From Planococcus chinensis (lineage in GTDB: Bacteria; Bacillota; Bacilli; Bacillales_A; Planococcaceae), in assembly GCF_020071995.1 (NCBI RefSeq), contig NZ_JABWTK010000004.1, forward strand, positions 248,001 to 312,000: a DNA stretch of 64,000 nucleotides, given 5' to 3'. This document shows, in pieces, positions 55,941-64,000 of this stretch. Positions within the stretch are counted from its first letter, which is position 1. Every line of letters begins with the position of its first letter. Below the pieces are notes generated by a model. The model did no database searches, was not told where the DNA came from, and was given only the letters and a program-made list of their open reading frames with translations. Position numbers and translations under genes: made by a program.

Positions 55941-57845
55941 ATGGATCTGCATACGATTACTAGTCCATCTTTCTTAAAAGAGCTGGACAATAAACAGCTC
56001 GTTCGTTTAAGTGAAGATATACGGCGATTTTTAATAGAAAACCTTTCCCGGACAGGCGGCCATATTGGGCCAAACCTGGGAGTTGTGGAACTGACAATTG
56101 CGTTGCATAAAGTATTTAACAGCCCTGATGACAAGTTTATCTGGGACGTTGGCCATCAGTCTTATGTGCATAAAATTTTGACGGGCAGAGCGAGCCAGTT
56201 TGATACGCTTCGCCAATTCAAAGGTTTGTGCGGGTTCCCTAAACGCAATGAAAGCGATCACGATGTCTGGGAAACCGGCCATAGTTCGACTTCTTTGTCG
56301 GCAGCAATGGGAATGGCAGCGGCGCGAGACATCAAAAAAGCGAAAAACCACGTGATTCCGATTATCGGAGACGGGGCGCTTACCGGCGGCATGGCGTTTG
56401 AAGCCCTGAACCACATCGGCCATGAAAAAACCGATATGATTGTCATCCTGAATGACAACGAAATGTCCATCGCCCCGAATGTCGGCGCGATGCACAGCAT
56501 GCTCGGCAGAATGCGTACAGCCGGAAAATACAATAAAGTCAAAGACGACTTGGAATATCTATTGAAGAAAATTCCGGCAGTCGGCGGTAAATTGGCCTCT
56601 ACGGCAGAGCGTCTGAAAGACAGCTTGAAATACCTTGTCGTATCCGGCATGTTTTTTGAAGAGCTTGGCTTTACCTACCTTGGTCCGATTGATGGACACG
56701 ATTTGGAAGAATTGGAAGAAAACCTGCGGTACGCCAAGAAAACCGGCGGTCCGGTTCTGCTCCATGTCATCACGAAAAAAGGGAAAGGCTTTTTGCCTGC
56801 GGAAACGGATACAGTCGGCACTTGGCACGGAACTGGCCCATACAAAATGGAGACCGGTGATTTGGTGAAATCTTCGTCCAAGGCGCCTTCTTGGAGCGGA
56901 CTTGTAGCGGAAACGGTCCGGAAACTTGCCCGGACCGATGAACGCATTGTGGCGATTACGCCTGCAATGCCAGTCGGCTCTAAATTAGTCGGGTTCGCTT
57001 CTGAATTCCCTGACCGTTTTTATGATGTGGGGATTGCGGAGCAGCATGCTGCAACAATGGCAGCGGGCCTTGCAACCCAGGACATGAAACCATTCCTGGC
57101 AATTTACTCGACGTTTCTGCAGCGTGCGTATGATCAGGTTCTCCACGACATTTGCCGCCAGAACTTGAATGTCTTTATCGGCATTGACCGGGCAGGGCTT
57201 GTCGGAGCAGACGGAGAAACGCATCAAGGCGTCTTTGACGTCGCGTTTTTGCGCAACTTGCCGAACATGGTCATCATGATGCCAAAAGATGAAAACGAAG
57301 GCCAGCATATGGTGAAAACGGCGATTGACTACAACGGCGGCCCGATTGCGCTGCGCTATCCGCGCGGCAACGGTCTAGGTGTTCCGATGGACGCAGAGCT
57401 GAAAACTTTGCCGATCGGTTCATGGGAAGTGCTGGAAGAAGGAACGGATGCGGTGATTTTAACATTCGGAACGACCATCCCGATGGCGCTTCACGCTGCG
57501 GAACAATTGCGCGAAGAAGGCATCCAGGCGGAAGTGGTCAATGCCCGCTTTATCAAACCGATGGACATCAGCATGCTTCACCAGATTTTCGAACGCAGTG
57601 TACCAATCGTGACGATCGAAGAAGCTGTACTGCAAGGCGGATTCGGCAGCGCAGTATTGGAATTTGCTGAAGAAAACCAATACCGCGGAGCGGTTGTAGA
57701 TCGCTTAGGGATTCCAGATCAGTTTATCGAACACGGCGATGTGGCGGAACTGATGGATGAAATCCATTTGAACAGCGATGAAGTCGTGCGTGTGGTGAAA
57801 AAGCGTGTGAAGCCGGAAACAAAGGCGGAAACGACGGCGCTATGA
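55941..57845 (+). CDS. dxs: 1-deoxy-D-xylulose-5-phosphate synthase
   Basis: 634 residues from ATG 55941 (AAGGTG 9 nt upstream); GTG 55929 overlaps that site. First step of the MEP pathway, from pyruvate and GAP using thiamine diphosphate. ThDP motif [19 protein letters not shown]...ILNDNEMSI, catalytic His in [14 protein letters not shown] segment ([14 protein letters not shown] here), transketolase pyrimidine domain [17 protein letters not shown]. ispG and ispH for later steps are in the same window. Confidence 0.97.
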   Translation: MDLHTITSPSFLKELDNKQLVRLSEDIRRFLIENLSRTGGHIGPNLGVVELTIALHKVFNSPDDKFIWDVGHQSYVHKILTGRASQFDTLRQFKGLCGFPKRNESDHDVWETGHSSTSLSAAMGMAAARDIKKAKNHVIPIIGDGALTGGMAFEALNHIGHEKTDMIVILNDNEMSIAPNVGAMHSMLGRMRTAGKYNKVKDDLEYLLKKIPAVGGKLASTAERLKDSLKYLVVSGMFFEELGFTYLGPIDGHDLEELEENLRYAKKTGGPVLLHVITKKGKGFLPAETDTVGTWHGTGPYKMETGDLVKSSSKAPSWSGLVAETVRKLARTDERIVAITPAMPVGSKLVGFASEFPDRFYDVGIAEQHAATMAAGLATQDMKPFLAIYSTFLQRAYDQVLHDICRQNLNVFIGIDRAGLVGADGETHQGVFDVAFLRNLPNMVIMMPKDENEGQHMVKTAIDYNGGPIALRYPRGNGLGVPMDAELKTLPIGSWEVLEEGTDAVILTFGTTIPMALHAAEQLREEGIQAEVVNARFIKPMDISMLHQIFERSVPIVTIEEAVLQGGFGSAVLEFAEENQYRGAVVDRLGIPDQFIEHGDVAELMDEIHLNSDEVVRVVKKRVKPETKAETTAL

Positions 57846-58663
57846 ACAAACCGAAAAAAGAACGGGTAGATGTGCTGCTGGTAGAGCGCGGGATTTGCGA
57901 AACACGCGAAAAGGCAAAACGGGCAATTATGGCAGGCATTATCTACTCTAATGAAGTGCGGATGGATCGTCCCGGTGAAAAAATCGCCGAAGATGCACCG
58001 CTTCAGATGAAAGGCAACGACTTGAAATATGTAAGCCGCGGAGGATTGAAACTGGAGAAAGCATTGGCGGAATTTGACTTATCAGTTGAAGGCAAGCTGA
58101 TGCTGGATATCGGTTCTTCCACCGGCGGATTTACCGATTGTGCTTTGCAAAACGGTGCGAAGCATTGCTACGCGCTGGATGTCGGCTATAATCAATTGGC
58201 TTGGAAAATTCGGCAGGATGAACGCGTCACCGTTATGGAACGCACCAACTTCCGGCACTCCAAGCCGGAAGATTTTGCTGAAGGGCTGCCGGAATTTGCA
58301 ACGATTGATGTCAGTTTTATTTCGCTGCGCATCATTCTTCCGGTCCTCAAGACGATTCTTGTGCCGGGCGGCGATGTTATTGCATTGGTAAAACCTCAAT
58401 TTGAAGCAGGGCGCGAATCTGTCGGCAAAAAAGGCATCGTGCGCGATCCGAAAATCCATAAAGAAGTACTGGCAAAAGTGGCGGGCTTCGCCATTGATGC
58501 AGGTTTCCATTTGAAAAACATGTCTTTTTCGCCGATTACCGGCGGAGAAGGCAATATCGAATTTCTGTTCCATCTGCAATCCGCCGCTGAAGGGGAAGAG
58601 ATTGCTCCTCTCTCGGCAGAGCAAGTGGCAGAAACCGTCAAAATGGCACATGAAAAACTTTAA
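57842..58663 (+). CDS. TlyA family rRNA methyltransferase (YqxC)
   Basis: 273 residues. N-terminal S4 RNA-binding domain ([20 protein letters not shown]) and FtsJ-like methyltransferase with [19 protein letters not shown] as SAM motif and a KDKE-type set (Lys in [11 protein letters not shown], Asp in TIDVSFISL, Lys in [10 protein letters not shown]). TlyA of mycobacteria 2'-O-methylates rRNA; whether this one has haemolysin activity is not shown by sequence. ATGA overlap with dxs. Confidence 0.92.
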   Translation: MNKPKKERVDVLLVERGICETREKAKRAIMAGIIYSNEVRMDRPGEKIAEDAPLQMKGNDLKYVSRGGLKLEKALAEFDLSVEGKLMLDIGSSTGGFTDCALQNGAKHCYALDVGYNQLAWKIRQDERVTVMERTNFRHSKPEDFAEGLPEFATIDVSFISLRIILPVLKTILVPGGDVIALVKPQFEAGRESVGKKGIVRDPKIHKEVLAKVAGFAIDAGFHLKNMSFSPITGGEGNIEFLFHLQSAAEGEEIAPLSAEQVAETVKMAHEKL

Positions 58664-58693
58664 ACACATTCCAGCGGGATGTGTTTTCTTTTT
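58662..58693 (+). terminator. Terminator after tlyA
   Basis: Stem AAACACATTCC with GGGATGTGTTT, loop AGC, then TCTTTTT. Ends the nusB-to-tlyA run. Confidence 0.82.
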
Positions 58694-58813
58694 GGCTCGT
58701 TGCTCCTGGCAGGAAACGCCGGCCCGAGTGATTTTCAGTGCGGCTGTTTCCAATGCTTATTCCGTTCCTTGCTTGTTTTTCGGAAGGATAAAAGGTACGA
58801 TATTAGGTATATA

Positions 58814-58827
58814 GAATAATTATTCAT
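58814..58827 (+). promoter_or_regulatory. Likely ARG box at the argR promoter
   Basis: AGAATAATTATTCA differs at one base from the palindromic half-site pair TGAATAATTATTCA bound by ArgR/AhrC. It ends 17 bp before the argR start, next to the RBS, and suggests autoregulation. Confidence 0.6.
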
Positions 58828-58844
58828 TCTGGGAGGACAATAAA

Positions 58845-59294
58845 GTGAACAAAGGCCAACGCCATATAAAAATTCGCGATTTGATTTCCAATCGTGAAAT
58901 TGAAACACAAGACGAACTCGTGGATTTATTGAAGTCCGCTGGGTATGAAGTAACGCAGGCAACGGTCTCGCGTGATATAAAAGAATTGCATCTAGTAAAA
59001 GTGCCGCTGCAGGATGGGCGCTATAAATACAGTTTGCCTGCAGACCAGCGTTTTAACCCGATGCAAAAACTGCACCGTGCGTTGACGGATGCTTTCGTCA
59101 GCATTGACGGGGCCAGCCACTTTTTGATCATGAAGACGTTGCCGGGCAATGCGCATGCCATCGGCTCGTTGATCGACCATCTGGATTGGGAAGAAATTCT
59201 GGGCACGATTTGCGGGGACGATACGTGCCTGATCATTTGCCGGGATACCGAACAGCGGGAAGTGCTGAAACAACGTTTGATCGAAATGCTATAA
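58845..59294 (+). CDS. argR: Arginine repressor ArgR/AhrC
   Basis: 149 residues. Winged HTH with [20 protein letters not shown] and [19 protein letters not shown]-terminal hexamerisation and arginine-binding domain with [20 protein letters not shown] and [17 protein letters not shown] 58845 with GGGAGGA. Controls arginine synthesis and breakdown. argR-recN order is conserved. Confidence 0.96.
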   Translation: MNKGQRHIKIRDLISNREIETQDELVDLLKSAGYEVTQATVSRDIKELHLVKVPLQDGRYKYSLPADQRFNPMQKLHRALTDAFVSIDGASHFLIMKTLPGNAHAIGSLIDHLDWEEILGTICGDDTCLIICRDTEQREVLKQRLIEML

Positions 59295-59310
59295 AAAGAG
59301 GTGGATGGGT

Positions 59311-61008
59311 ATGCTGCGGGAACTGGATATACGCAATTTCGCCATTATCGATGCATTGACCGTCAGCTTTACAGAAGGATTGACCGTGTTGACCGGGGAA
59401 ACCGGCGCCGGAAAATCGATCATCATTGACGCGGTGCATTTATTGGCAGGGGGGCGCGGGAGCCAAGAATTTATACGGCACGGCGCTAAAAAAGCAGAAA
59501 TTGAAGGTCTTTTTTCTTTGGACAATGAAAAGCATCCAGTGTTCCGTAAGCTGGATGAATTTGGCATATCCTCGAGCGACGGCGATATTTTGCTTCGCCG
59601 CGAGTTGAACGATAAAGGGAAAAATGTATGCCGCATCAACGGAAAATTGGTGACTATCTCGATTCTCCGGGAAGTGGGTGCGGCTTTGATCGACATACAT
59701 GGCCAGCATGAAACGCAGGAATTGATGGATGAAAAACAGCATGTCTTTTTGCTGGATCAGTTTGCCGGAAAGTCGATTGCCAAAGCGAAAGAAAGTTATT
59801 TGAATACCTACGATAAATACTTGAAGCTGAAGCGGGAATTTGCTTCGTACAATGAAAACGAGCAGCAGATTGCACAAAAAATCGATTTGCTGACGTTTCA
59901 GCTGCGGGAAATCGAAGCTGCCGAACTGGTAGCGGGAGAAGAAGAAGAACTGCAGCAGGAACGCAAAAGGCTGCAGAATTTCAATAAAATCTACGAATCG
60001 GTATCTGCAGCACATGAAGCGATCCAAGGCGAATCCAAAGGCCTGGATTGGGTCGGTTCCGCAATGTCCGAACTCGAACACGCCGCTTCGGTCGACGAAG
60101 CGTTCAGCAGCCAGTCGGAAACCTTATCGAGCGCTTTTTATCAGCTTCAGGATGTCTCCACTGAAATCAAACGCGTAATTGACGATATGGAATTTGATCC
60201 GGAGCGCCTCAATGAAATTGAACAGCGCCTGACGCTGCTTCAATCGTTGAAACGGAAGTACGGGGCTTCAGTTGAAGATATGCTCTTGTATTATGAAACG
60301 CAGGTTGATGAACTCGACCGGCTGATTAACCGGGACCAGCGTTTGCAGCTGGACCAGGAAAAGCTGAAAGAACTTACGGAAGATCTGCGGGTTGAAGCCG
60401 AAGAATTGACGATTCTTAGAAAAAAAGCGTCCAAACAGCTGGGCAACGCCATTATGGAACAATTGCAGGCCTTGCATATGGGCAAAGCGTCGTTTGAAGT
60501 GAATTTCAGTTCGCTGCCGAGTGGCCGCTTTGACCGCAATGGCCGCGATGTAATCGCTTTTTACATTTCAACAAACCTGGGAGAGCCGCTAAAGCCGTTG
60601 ACAAAAGTGGCGTCCGGCGGAGAATTGTCGAGAATGATGCTCGCTTTAAAAACGATCTTTTCGAAACACCAGGGCATTACGTCCATCATTTTCGATGAAG
60701 TGGATACGGGAGTCAGCGGCCGGGTGGCACAGGCCATTGCCGAGAAAATTGCTGCGATTTCCGTCCATTCACAAGTGCTGTGCATTTCGCATCTGCCGCA
60801 AGTAGCGGCGATGGCGGACCAGCATTTGTTCATCGAGAAGAAAGTGGAAAAACAGCGCACGGTCACCGCCGTCCATGAACTGGATGGCCAGGAACGCACG
60901 GAAGAAATGAGCCGCATGCTGTCCGGCGCAGAAATTACGGAATTGACATTGCAACATGCCGAAGAATTGTTGACGTTGGCGCGCGACAGAAAACTGACGA
61001 TGAGGTAA
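59311..61008 (+). CDS. recN: DNA repair protein RecN
   Basis: 565 residues, SMC-like. N-terminal Walker A GETGAGKSIIIDA, a coiled-coil middle (about 160-370, rich in Glu, Gln, Leu, Lys), and a C-terminal half with the signature ASGGELSRMMLALK, Walker B IIFDEVDTGVSG, and CISHLPQVAAMAD. Gathers DNA ends in double-strand break repair. ATG 59311 preferred over 59305 because of spacing to AGAGGTG. Directly followed by spo0A; spoIVB, which lies between them in B. subtilis, is missing. Confidence 0.96.
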   Translation: MLRELDIRNFAIIDALTVSFTEGLTVLTGETGAGKSIIIDAVHLLAGGRGSQEFIRHGAKKAEIEGLFSLDNEKHPVFRKLDEFGISSSDGDILLRRELNDKGKNVCRINGKLVTISILREVGAALIDIHGQHETQELMDEKQHVFLLDQFAGKSIAKAKESYLNTYDKYLKLKREFASYNENEQQIAQKIDLLTFQLREIEAAELVAGEEEELQQERKRLQNFNKIYESVSAAHEAIQGESKGLDWVGSAMSELEHAASVDEAFSSQSETLSSAFYQLQDVSTEIKRVIDDMEFDPERLNEIEQRLTLLQSLKRKYGASVEDMLLYYETQVDELDRLINRDQRLQLDQEKLKELTEDLRVEAEELTILRKKASKQLGNAIMEQLQALHMGKASFEVNFSSLPSGRFDRNGRDVIAFYISTNLGEPLKPLTKVASGGELSRMMLALKTIFSKHQGITSIIFDEVDTGVSGRVAQAIAEKIAAISVHSQVLCISHLPQVAAMADQHLFIEKKVEKQRTVTAVHELDGQERTEEMSRMLSGAEITELTLQHAEELLTLARDRKLTMR

Positions 61009-61042
61009 ATTGCAAGTAGCAGTCATCAGGGGGAGAAAGTTG

Positions 61043-61801
61043 ATGGACAAGATCAAAATTGCAATCGCAGACGATAATCGCGAATTGGTAAAGCTCATGA
61101 GTGATTATTTAAGCAGCCAATCGAATATGGAAGTTGTCGCTGTCGCATATAACGGGAAAACTTGCATAGAGATGCTGAAACAGCACGAAGTGGATGTCCT
61201 GGTGCTTGATATCATCATGCCTTATTTAGACGGCATCGCCGTGCTGGACGCCATCAAAGAAGATGGGGAATTGAGGGACATTGATGTCATCATGCTGTCT
61301 GCGTTTGGACAGGAATCCATCATGAGCCAAGCGGCTGAATACGGTGCGTCGTACTTTATCATGAAACCGTTTGAGACAGAACGGCTGGCCGTTCAAATCA
61401 GCCACATTATGCATAAACGCGAAAACGTGGACAATCCCAAAAACGAAGCAGCTGCGAAGGATGAAGCCATCACCCATATGATTAAAGAAATCGGAGTTCC
61501 TCCCCACATCAATGGCTATCTTTTCTTGAAAGAAGCGGTTTCATTGGTGCTGGAAAATCCGGATATTTTAAATCGGGTCACAAAAGAGCTTTATCCGGGA
61601 ATCGCCAAACATTTTGACTCTACGCCCCAGCGGGTGGAACGTTCTATTCGCCATGCCATCGAAGTGGTGTGGAGCCGAAAAGAAACACAGCACATCTCCA
61701 AACTGTTCGGATACAGCGAAGAGCATTTGGAATCAAAACCGACCAATTCCCAGTTTATTGCTATGGTTGCCGATAGCATCCGGATGGATTCTACCTTATA
61801 A
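61043..61801 (+). CDS. spo0A: Response regulator Spo0A
   Basis: 252 residues from ATG 61043, with GGGGGAG upstream. Receiver domain with acid pocket D10, D11, phospho-acceptor D56 (LVLDIIMPYLDG), Thr/Ser switch (MLSAFG) and Lys (MKPFE). Spo0A_C effector domain with GVPPHINGYLFLKEAVS, the recognition helix region STPQRVERSIRHAIEVVWSR and C-terminal KPTNSQFIAMVAD. The DNA-binding residues of this region look conserved, so it probably still binds 0A boxes (TGTCGAA). In sporulating relatives it starts sporulation; here the neighbouring sporulation genes are lost, so another role (biofilm, stationary phase, competence) is likely. Confidence 0.96.
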   Translation: MDKIKIAIADDNRELVKLMSDYLSSQSNMEVVAVAYNGKTCIEMLKQHEVDVLVLDIIMPYLDGIAVLDAIKEDGELRDIDVIMLSAFGQESIMSQAAEYGASYFIMKPFETERLAVQISHIMHKRENVDNPKNEAAAKDEAITHMIKEIGVPPHINGYLFLKEAVSLVLENPDILNRVTKELYPGIAKHFDSTPQRVERSIRHAIEVVWSRKETQHISKLFGYSEEHLESKPTNSQFIAMVADSIRMDSTL

Positions 61802-61947
61802 TAAGAGGTAAAGAATCCTTGCGATGCAACTGGCTATTCAAGCATCTAGGACCCCCTCTCAGAAGTTGCATGCAATCATTCTCTTAATGTAAATTGCCCG
61901 TTTGTTTCTTTGGACTTTATAAGAAATACAAGAAGGGAAGGATTTGC

Positions 61948-62412
61948 ATGAACAGAAGATGGGGTGCGCTTATTGTTGGGGGTGTTTTGGTGTTAGGGGC
62001 TTGTGGCCAGGAAGATGCGCAGCCGGCAGAGGACACAGATGTTGCGGACCATGAAATGGACAAGGGCGATCATGATGCAGATGACGCTGCCAAAGAGGAT
62101 GAACCGGAATCGTCTTCGATCGATCCTGCCGATGCGCCTGAAGCAGCAAGCGGCACGGCTTCCCCGTTAATCGCAAAAGGCGAAATCACAAGTTTTGTTT
62201 TTAGCGAAGCGGGTGAATTTCCGCTCCACTGCGATCCGCATCCGACCATGACAATGACGGTCATTGTGGAAGATGGGGCATCTTCCAGCGGCGAAGCGGC
62301 AGTGGAAATGGCGGATCTTGCTTTTAGCGAATCGGAATTGACCGTTGCTCCCGGCACTGTGGTAACGTGGACCAATCAGGACGAGGTTGAACATAACGTC
62401 TCTTTTGACTGA
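61948..62412 (+). CDS. Lipoprotein with apparent circularly permuted cupredoxin domain
   Basis: 154 residues from ATG 61948 (GAAGGGAAGG upstream). Lipobox LGAC (C19), then an acidic Asp/Glu/Ala tether to about 70. The next part (72-108) looks like the second half of a plastocyanin/amicyanin domain, ending in HCDPHPTMTMTVIVE with type I copper ligands C95, H98 and M101. After a short linker (DGASSSGEAA), residues 119-154 look like the first half: VEMADLAFSESELTVAPGTV, then WTNQDEVEHNVSFD with the remaining ligand His149, and stop. All four ligands are present but the halves are in swapped order. A doubly truncated tandem protein is the alternative. Probably a membrane-bound copper electron carrier or copper-binding protein. 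Confidence 0.75.
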   Translation: MNRRWGALIVGGVLVLGACGQEDAQPAEDTDVADHEMDKGDHDADDAAKEDEPESSSIDPADAPEAASGTASPLIAKGEITSFVFSEAGEFPLHCDPHPTMTMTVIVEDGASSSGEAAVEMADLAFSESELTVAPGTVVTWTNQDEVEHNVSFD

Positions 62413-62424
62413 CAAATTGAGGGG

Positions 62425-62462
62425 TAGGCCGGGGCGATCAAAACCTGGCCTATTTTCTTTTT
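62425..62462 (+). terminator. Terminator after the cupredoxin gene
   Basis: TAGGCC (62425-62430) with GGCCTA (62447-62452), extended by GGG/CCT, then TTTTCTTTTTT. Confidence 0.75.
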
Positions 62463-62525
62463 AGCTCCAATCAGAAGTTCAATTATTCGGCATTAAACCT
62501 AACTAACAGAAAGTAGATGATCTAG

Positions 62526-63251
62526 TTGTCCGAAGTAAAAGTGTATGCCCATCGCGGAGCTTCCAAAAATGCGCTGGAAAATACGTGGGATGCGTTTCAG
62601 AAAGCTTGCGAGCTTGAAGTTGGCATTGAACTGGACGTGCAGATTACCAAAGACGGCGTAGTGGTCGTGTTCCATGATGACAATTTAAAGCGGCTTGGCG
62701 GCGAAAAACGCAAAATCGAAGAAATTGATTATCAGTACTTAAAAGAAATAAAGATTGGCAAACGGTGGAAGCGCCGTTTTTCAGATCTGGAAATTCCGCT
62801 TGCTTATGAAGTGTTCCAATGGGCAAAGGAAAAAAACATTCCATTGAATGTCGAAATGAAAAATTCATTTTCGGCCCATCCGAATGGGCCGAAAATATTG
62901 GCGGCGATGCTCGATGGGTTGGACGATTTCCATATCTCTTCGTTTAACCCACAGCTCCTGAAGGAAATGAAACAATTAATGCCGACAAAAGAAATGGCAT
63001 TGATCTTGAAGAAGAGCCTGCCTTTGGAAACCCTTCGGCATATGGATTGGGTAGATAGCATCCACCTTCACAGAAAGCTGTATTCTTTGTCTTTTCTGGA
63101 AGCCCTCCATGAAATGAAAAAAACCATCCGGGTTTATGGAATTATCGGTTCGGAAGCTGCTATGAAAAAAATCGCACCGCAGCTGAAAGGGATCATTACT
63201 GACCATCCGGAGCGGATTACAAAAAAATTGCGTCTGACCTATGACAGGTAG
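62526..63251 (+). CDS. Glycerophosphodiester phosphodiesterase
   Basis: 241 residues, GDPD TIM barrel. YAHRGASKNALENTWDAF and GIELDVQITKDGVVVVFHDD contain the catalytic His pair and metal-binding Glu/Asp; FHISSFNP and ITDHPERI near the C-terminus are also typical. No signal peptide, so cytoplasmic; hydrolyses glycerophosphodiesters to sn-glycerol-3-phosphate. TTG start 62526 with a poor SD. B. subtilis yqiK holds the same place after spo0A. Confidence 0.9.
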   Translation: MSEVKVYAHRGASKNALENTWDAFQKACELEVGIELDVQITKDGVVVVFHDDNLKRLGGEKRKIEEIDYQYLKEIKIGKRWKRRFSDLEIPLAYEVFQWAKEKNIPLNVEMKNSFSAHPNGPKILAAMLDGLDDFHISSFNPQLLKEMKQLMPTKEMALILKKSLPLETLRHMDWVDSIHLHRKLYSLSFLEALHEMKKTIRVYGIIGSEAAMKKIAPQLKGIITDHPERITKKLRLTYDR

Positions 63252-63264
63252 ACGCAATTTTTTT
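63221..63264. terminator. Bidirectional terminator overlapping the end of the phosphodiesterase gene
   Basis: AAAAAAATTGCGTCT (63221-63235) with AGACGCAATTTTTTT (63250-63264), and an inner ACCT/AGGT pair. The A-run is coding for the last Lys residues of the gene. Confidence 0.88.
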
Positions 63265-63318
63265 GTTCATTTATTCTGTTGATTTTAAACGGTTTCTGAC
63301 GTTATTCCAGGAAGACTG

Positions 63319-63552
63319 TTACTTCTGGAATCTCTTGGCGACGGTCCCTTTTTTGCGGTCCCGGTTCAACAGGAAGCCTGCAAAAAATCCGATGCCGAGC
63401 ACCACGAAAATTGTTCCTAATGTAAATTGCATCCACAACGCAGGGTAAGGTTCCAATAGTTTATTAAATAAGGTATCGCGCATCAGTTTTATGCCGTATG
63501 CAGCCATAATACCAGGAATCAGCAAAATGATAAATGCGATTAAACGTCCCAT
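63319..63552 (-). CDS. DUF2627 small membrane protein
   Basis: 77 residues. Two membrane spans (about 3-22 and 42-63), basic C-terminus NRDRKKGTVAKRF. MGRLIAFIILLIPGIMAAYG matches DUF2627, found in Bacillales at this place next to the bkd operon. RBS AAGGAG ahead of ATG 63552. Function unknown. Confidence 0.83.
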   Translation of the reverse strand: MGRLIAFIILLIPGIMAAYGIKLMRDTLFNKLLEPYPALWMQFTLGTIFVVLGIGFFAGFLLNRDRKKGTVAKRFQK

Positions 63553-63594
63553 GTTTCCACTCCTTCACCTCTATTGTTTCTAATTCCGTTTTAG

Positions 63595-63623
63595 TTGTCA
63601 AGAAACACATCCTCAGGTACGCT
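63595..63623 (+). promoter_or_regulatory. Possible promoter of the downstream regulator gene
   Basis: TTGTCA (63595-63600), 17-bp spacer, TACGCT (63618-63623). Good -35 and fair -10 for SigA, about 55 bp ahead of the start codon. Confidence 0.5.
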
Positions 63624-63677
63624 AAAGAAAGATACTGCAAAGATTTGCACAGCAAAACCGGAAAGGTATGAAGACCA

Positions 63678-64000
63678 TTGCAAAACGTATTGATTATAGG
63701 TGGAGGCGCCGGAGGGTCGGCTATTCTCCAGATGCTGTTGGAATCTGACTATATGCGGGTGTGCGGCATCGCAGACATCAATCTGGCAGCACCGGCCGTA
63801 CAAAAAGCCAAACAATGGGGCATTCCCGTTTCAATCGATTACCGGGATTTTAATAAAGACGAGGTCCATATGGTGGTCAATGTGACAGGGAGCGATGAAG
63901 TCCAGCAGGAATTGCCGCTTCATTTTCCGAAGTCCACTGTCATTATTCCAGGCGGCATTGCCAATGTCTTGGTCCGTTTGATCACCGAGAAAGAGCATTT
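63678..64000 (+). CDS. N-terminal part of a Rossmann-domain regulator, probably sigma-54 activator (3' partial)
   Basis: TTG 63678 begins QNVLIIGGGAGGSAILQMLL, a nucleotide-binding GxGxxG fold, going on to VCGIADINLAAPAVQKAKQW and VVNVTGSDEVQQEL. The gene runs out of the window after 107 codons. Bacillales sigma-54-dependent activators next to the bkd/ptb genes (BkdR type) often start with such a domain, and B. subtilis has bkdR just here, so that is the favoured identity. The sigma-54 contact and HTH domains are not visible, so this is inference. Confidence 0.55.
   Translation, partial: MQNVLIIGGGAGGSAILQMLLESDYMRVCGIADINLAAPAVQKAKQWGIPVSIDYRDFNKDEVHMVVNVTGSDEVQQELPLHFPKSTVIIPGGIANVLVRLITEKEH

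Noticed and set aside
61819..61875. Inverted repeat TTGCGATGCAACT / AGTTGCATGCAA after spo0A as a terminator
   Set aside because: Pairing is good but the loop is over 30 nt and there is no T-tract, so I do not call it.
62400..62470. Frameshift hiding the missing second half of the cupredoxin downstream of its stop
   Set aside because: Further stops and a terminator follow at once in all plus frames, and the second-half sequence is already present upstream in the same gene.
1..64000. Prophage, insertion sequence, CRISPR, integrative element or toxin-antitoxin module
   Set aside because: No transposase, integrase, phage structural gene, spaced repeats or known toxin pair was found; gene order is chromosomal core throughout.

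Overview
The window comes from a low-to-mid GC Gram-positive bacterium of the order Bacillales. It is most likely a non-sporulating Planococcaceae member such as Planococcus or Planomicrobium. This rests on gene order, which follows the Bacillus subtilis yqf-yqg-yqh-yqi chromosome arm almost gene for gene, on strong AGGAGG ribosome binding sites, and on GC-rich palindromic repeats of a kind common in this group. The genus is an inference; no rRNA is present. I see no tRNA, rRNA, CRISPR array, transposase or phage gene.

Layout. 1-4.6 kb: ccpN (5' end cut off), ppsR, then the primase/sigma operon dnaG-sigA. 4.6-8.6 kb: an acyl-CoA dehydrogenase, membrane cytochrome c550 (cccA), a cluster of hairpin repeats, trmK and a Nif3 protein. 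8.6-12.6 kb: a FlaR-like P-loop kinase and ispH (minus), then cshB and nfo. 12.8-14.9 kb: a zinc uptake operon (znuC-znuB-zur) behind a clear Zur operator. 15-17.4 kb (minus): a deoxyribonucleotidase, ispG and a DUF1189 protein. 17.5-22.8 kb: a Na/Pi symporter, a DUF456 protein, sodA and a class B PBP. 22.8-23.3 kb: a repeat element flanked by two copies of one terminator. 23.5-28 kb: the PhoP-type pstSCAB-phoU operon. 28-32.7 kb: rpmG, a 5-formyl-THF cyclo-ligase, yqgQ, a lipoteichoic acid synthase and small conserved membrane proteins. 32.9-36.6 kb: the comG competence pilus operon, with irregular starts for comGD and comGE. 36.6-41.5 kb: aroK, a tandem glycine riboswitch and gcvT-gcvPA-gcvPB. 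41.5-47 kb: an AAA+ ATPase, a cysteine-less rhodanese, lipM, and a class II (B12) ribonucleotide reductase behind an NrdR box. 47-61.8 kb: aroQ-papA-efp, accB-accC-yqhY, nusB-folD-xseA-xseB-ispA-dxs-tlyA, argR-recN-spo0A. 61.9-64 kb: a lipoprotein whose cupredoxin sequence is in swapped order, a glycerophosphodiesterase, a DUF2627 protein, and the start of a regulator cut by the window end.

Functional themes: isoprenoid precursor synthesis (dxs, ispG, ispH, ispA), one-carbon/glycine metabolism (glycine cleavage with lipM, folD, formyl-THF cyclo-ligase), phosphate and zinc homeostasis, and DNA replication/repair (dnaG, nfo, xseAB, recN, nrdJ).

The points most worth a second look are: (1) Spo0A is intact although spoIVB and the whole spoIIIA operon are absent from the positions they hold in B. 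subtilis; (2) the 154-residue lipoprotein at 61948-62412 looks like a circularly permuted type I copper domain; (3) comGD has an ATC codon where its start should be, one base from an ATG that would restore the usual overlap with comGC; comGE also lacks a normal start; (4) a 458-bp palindrome-rich element lies between two identical 21-bp terminator stems.
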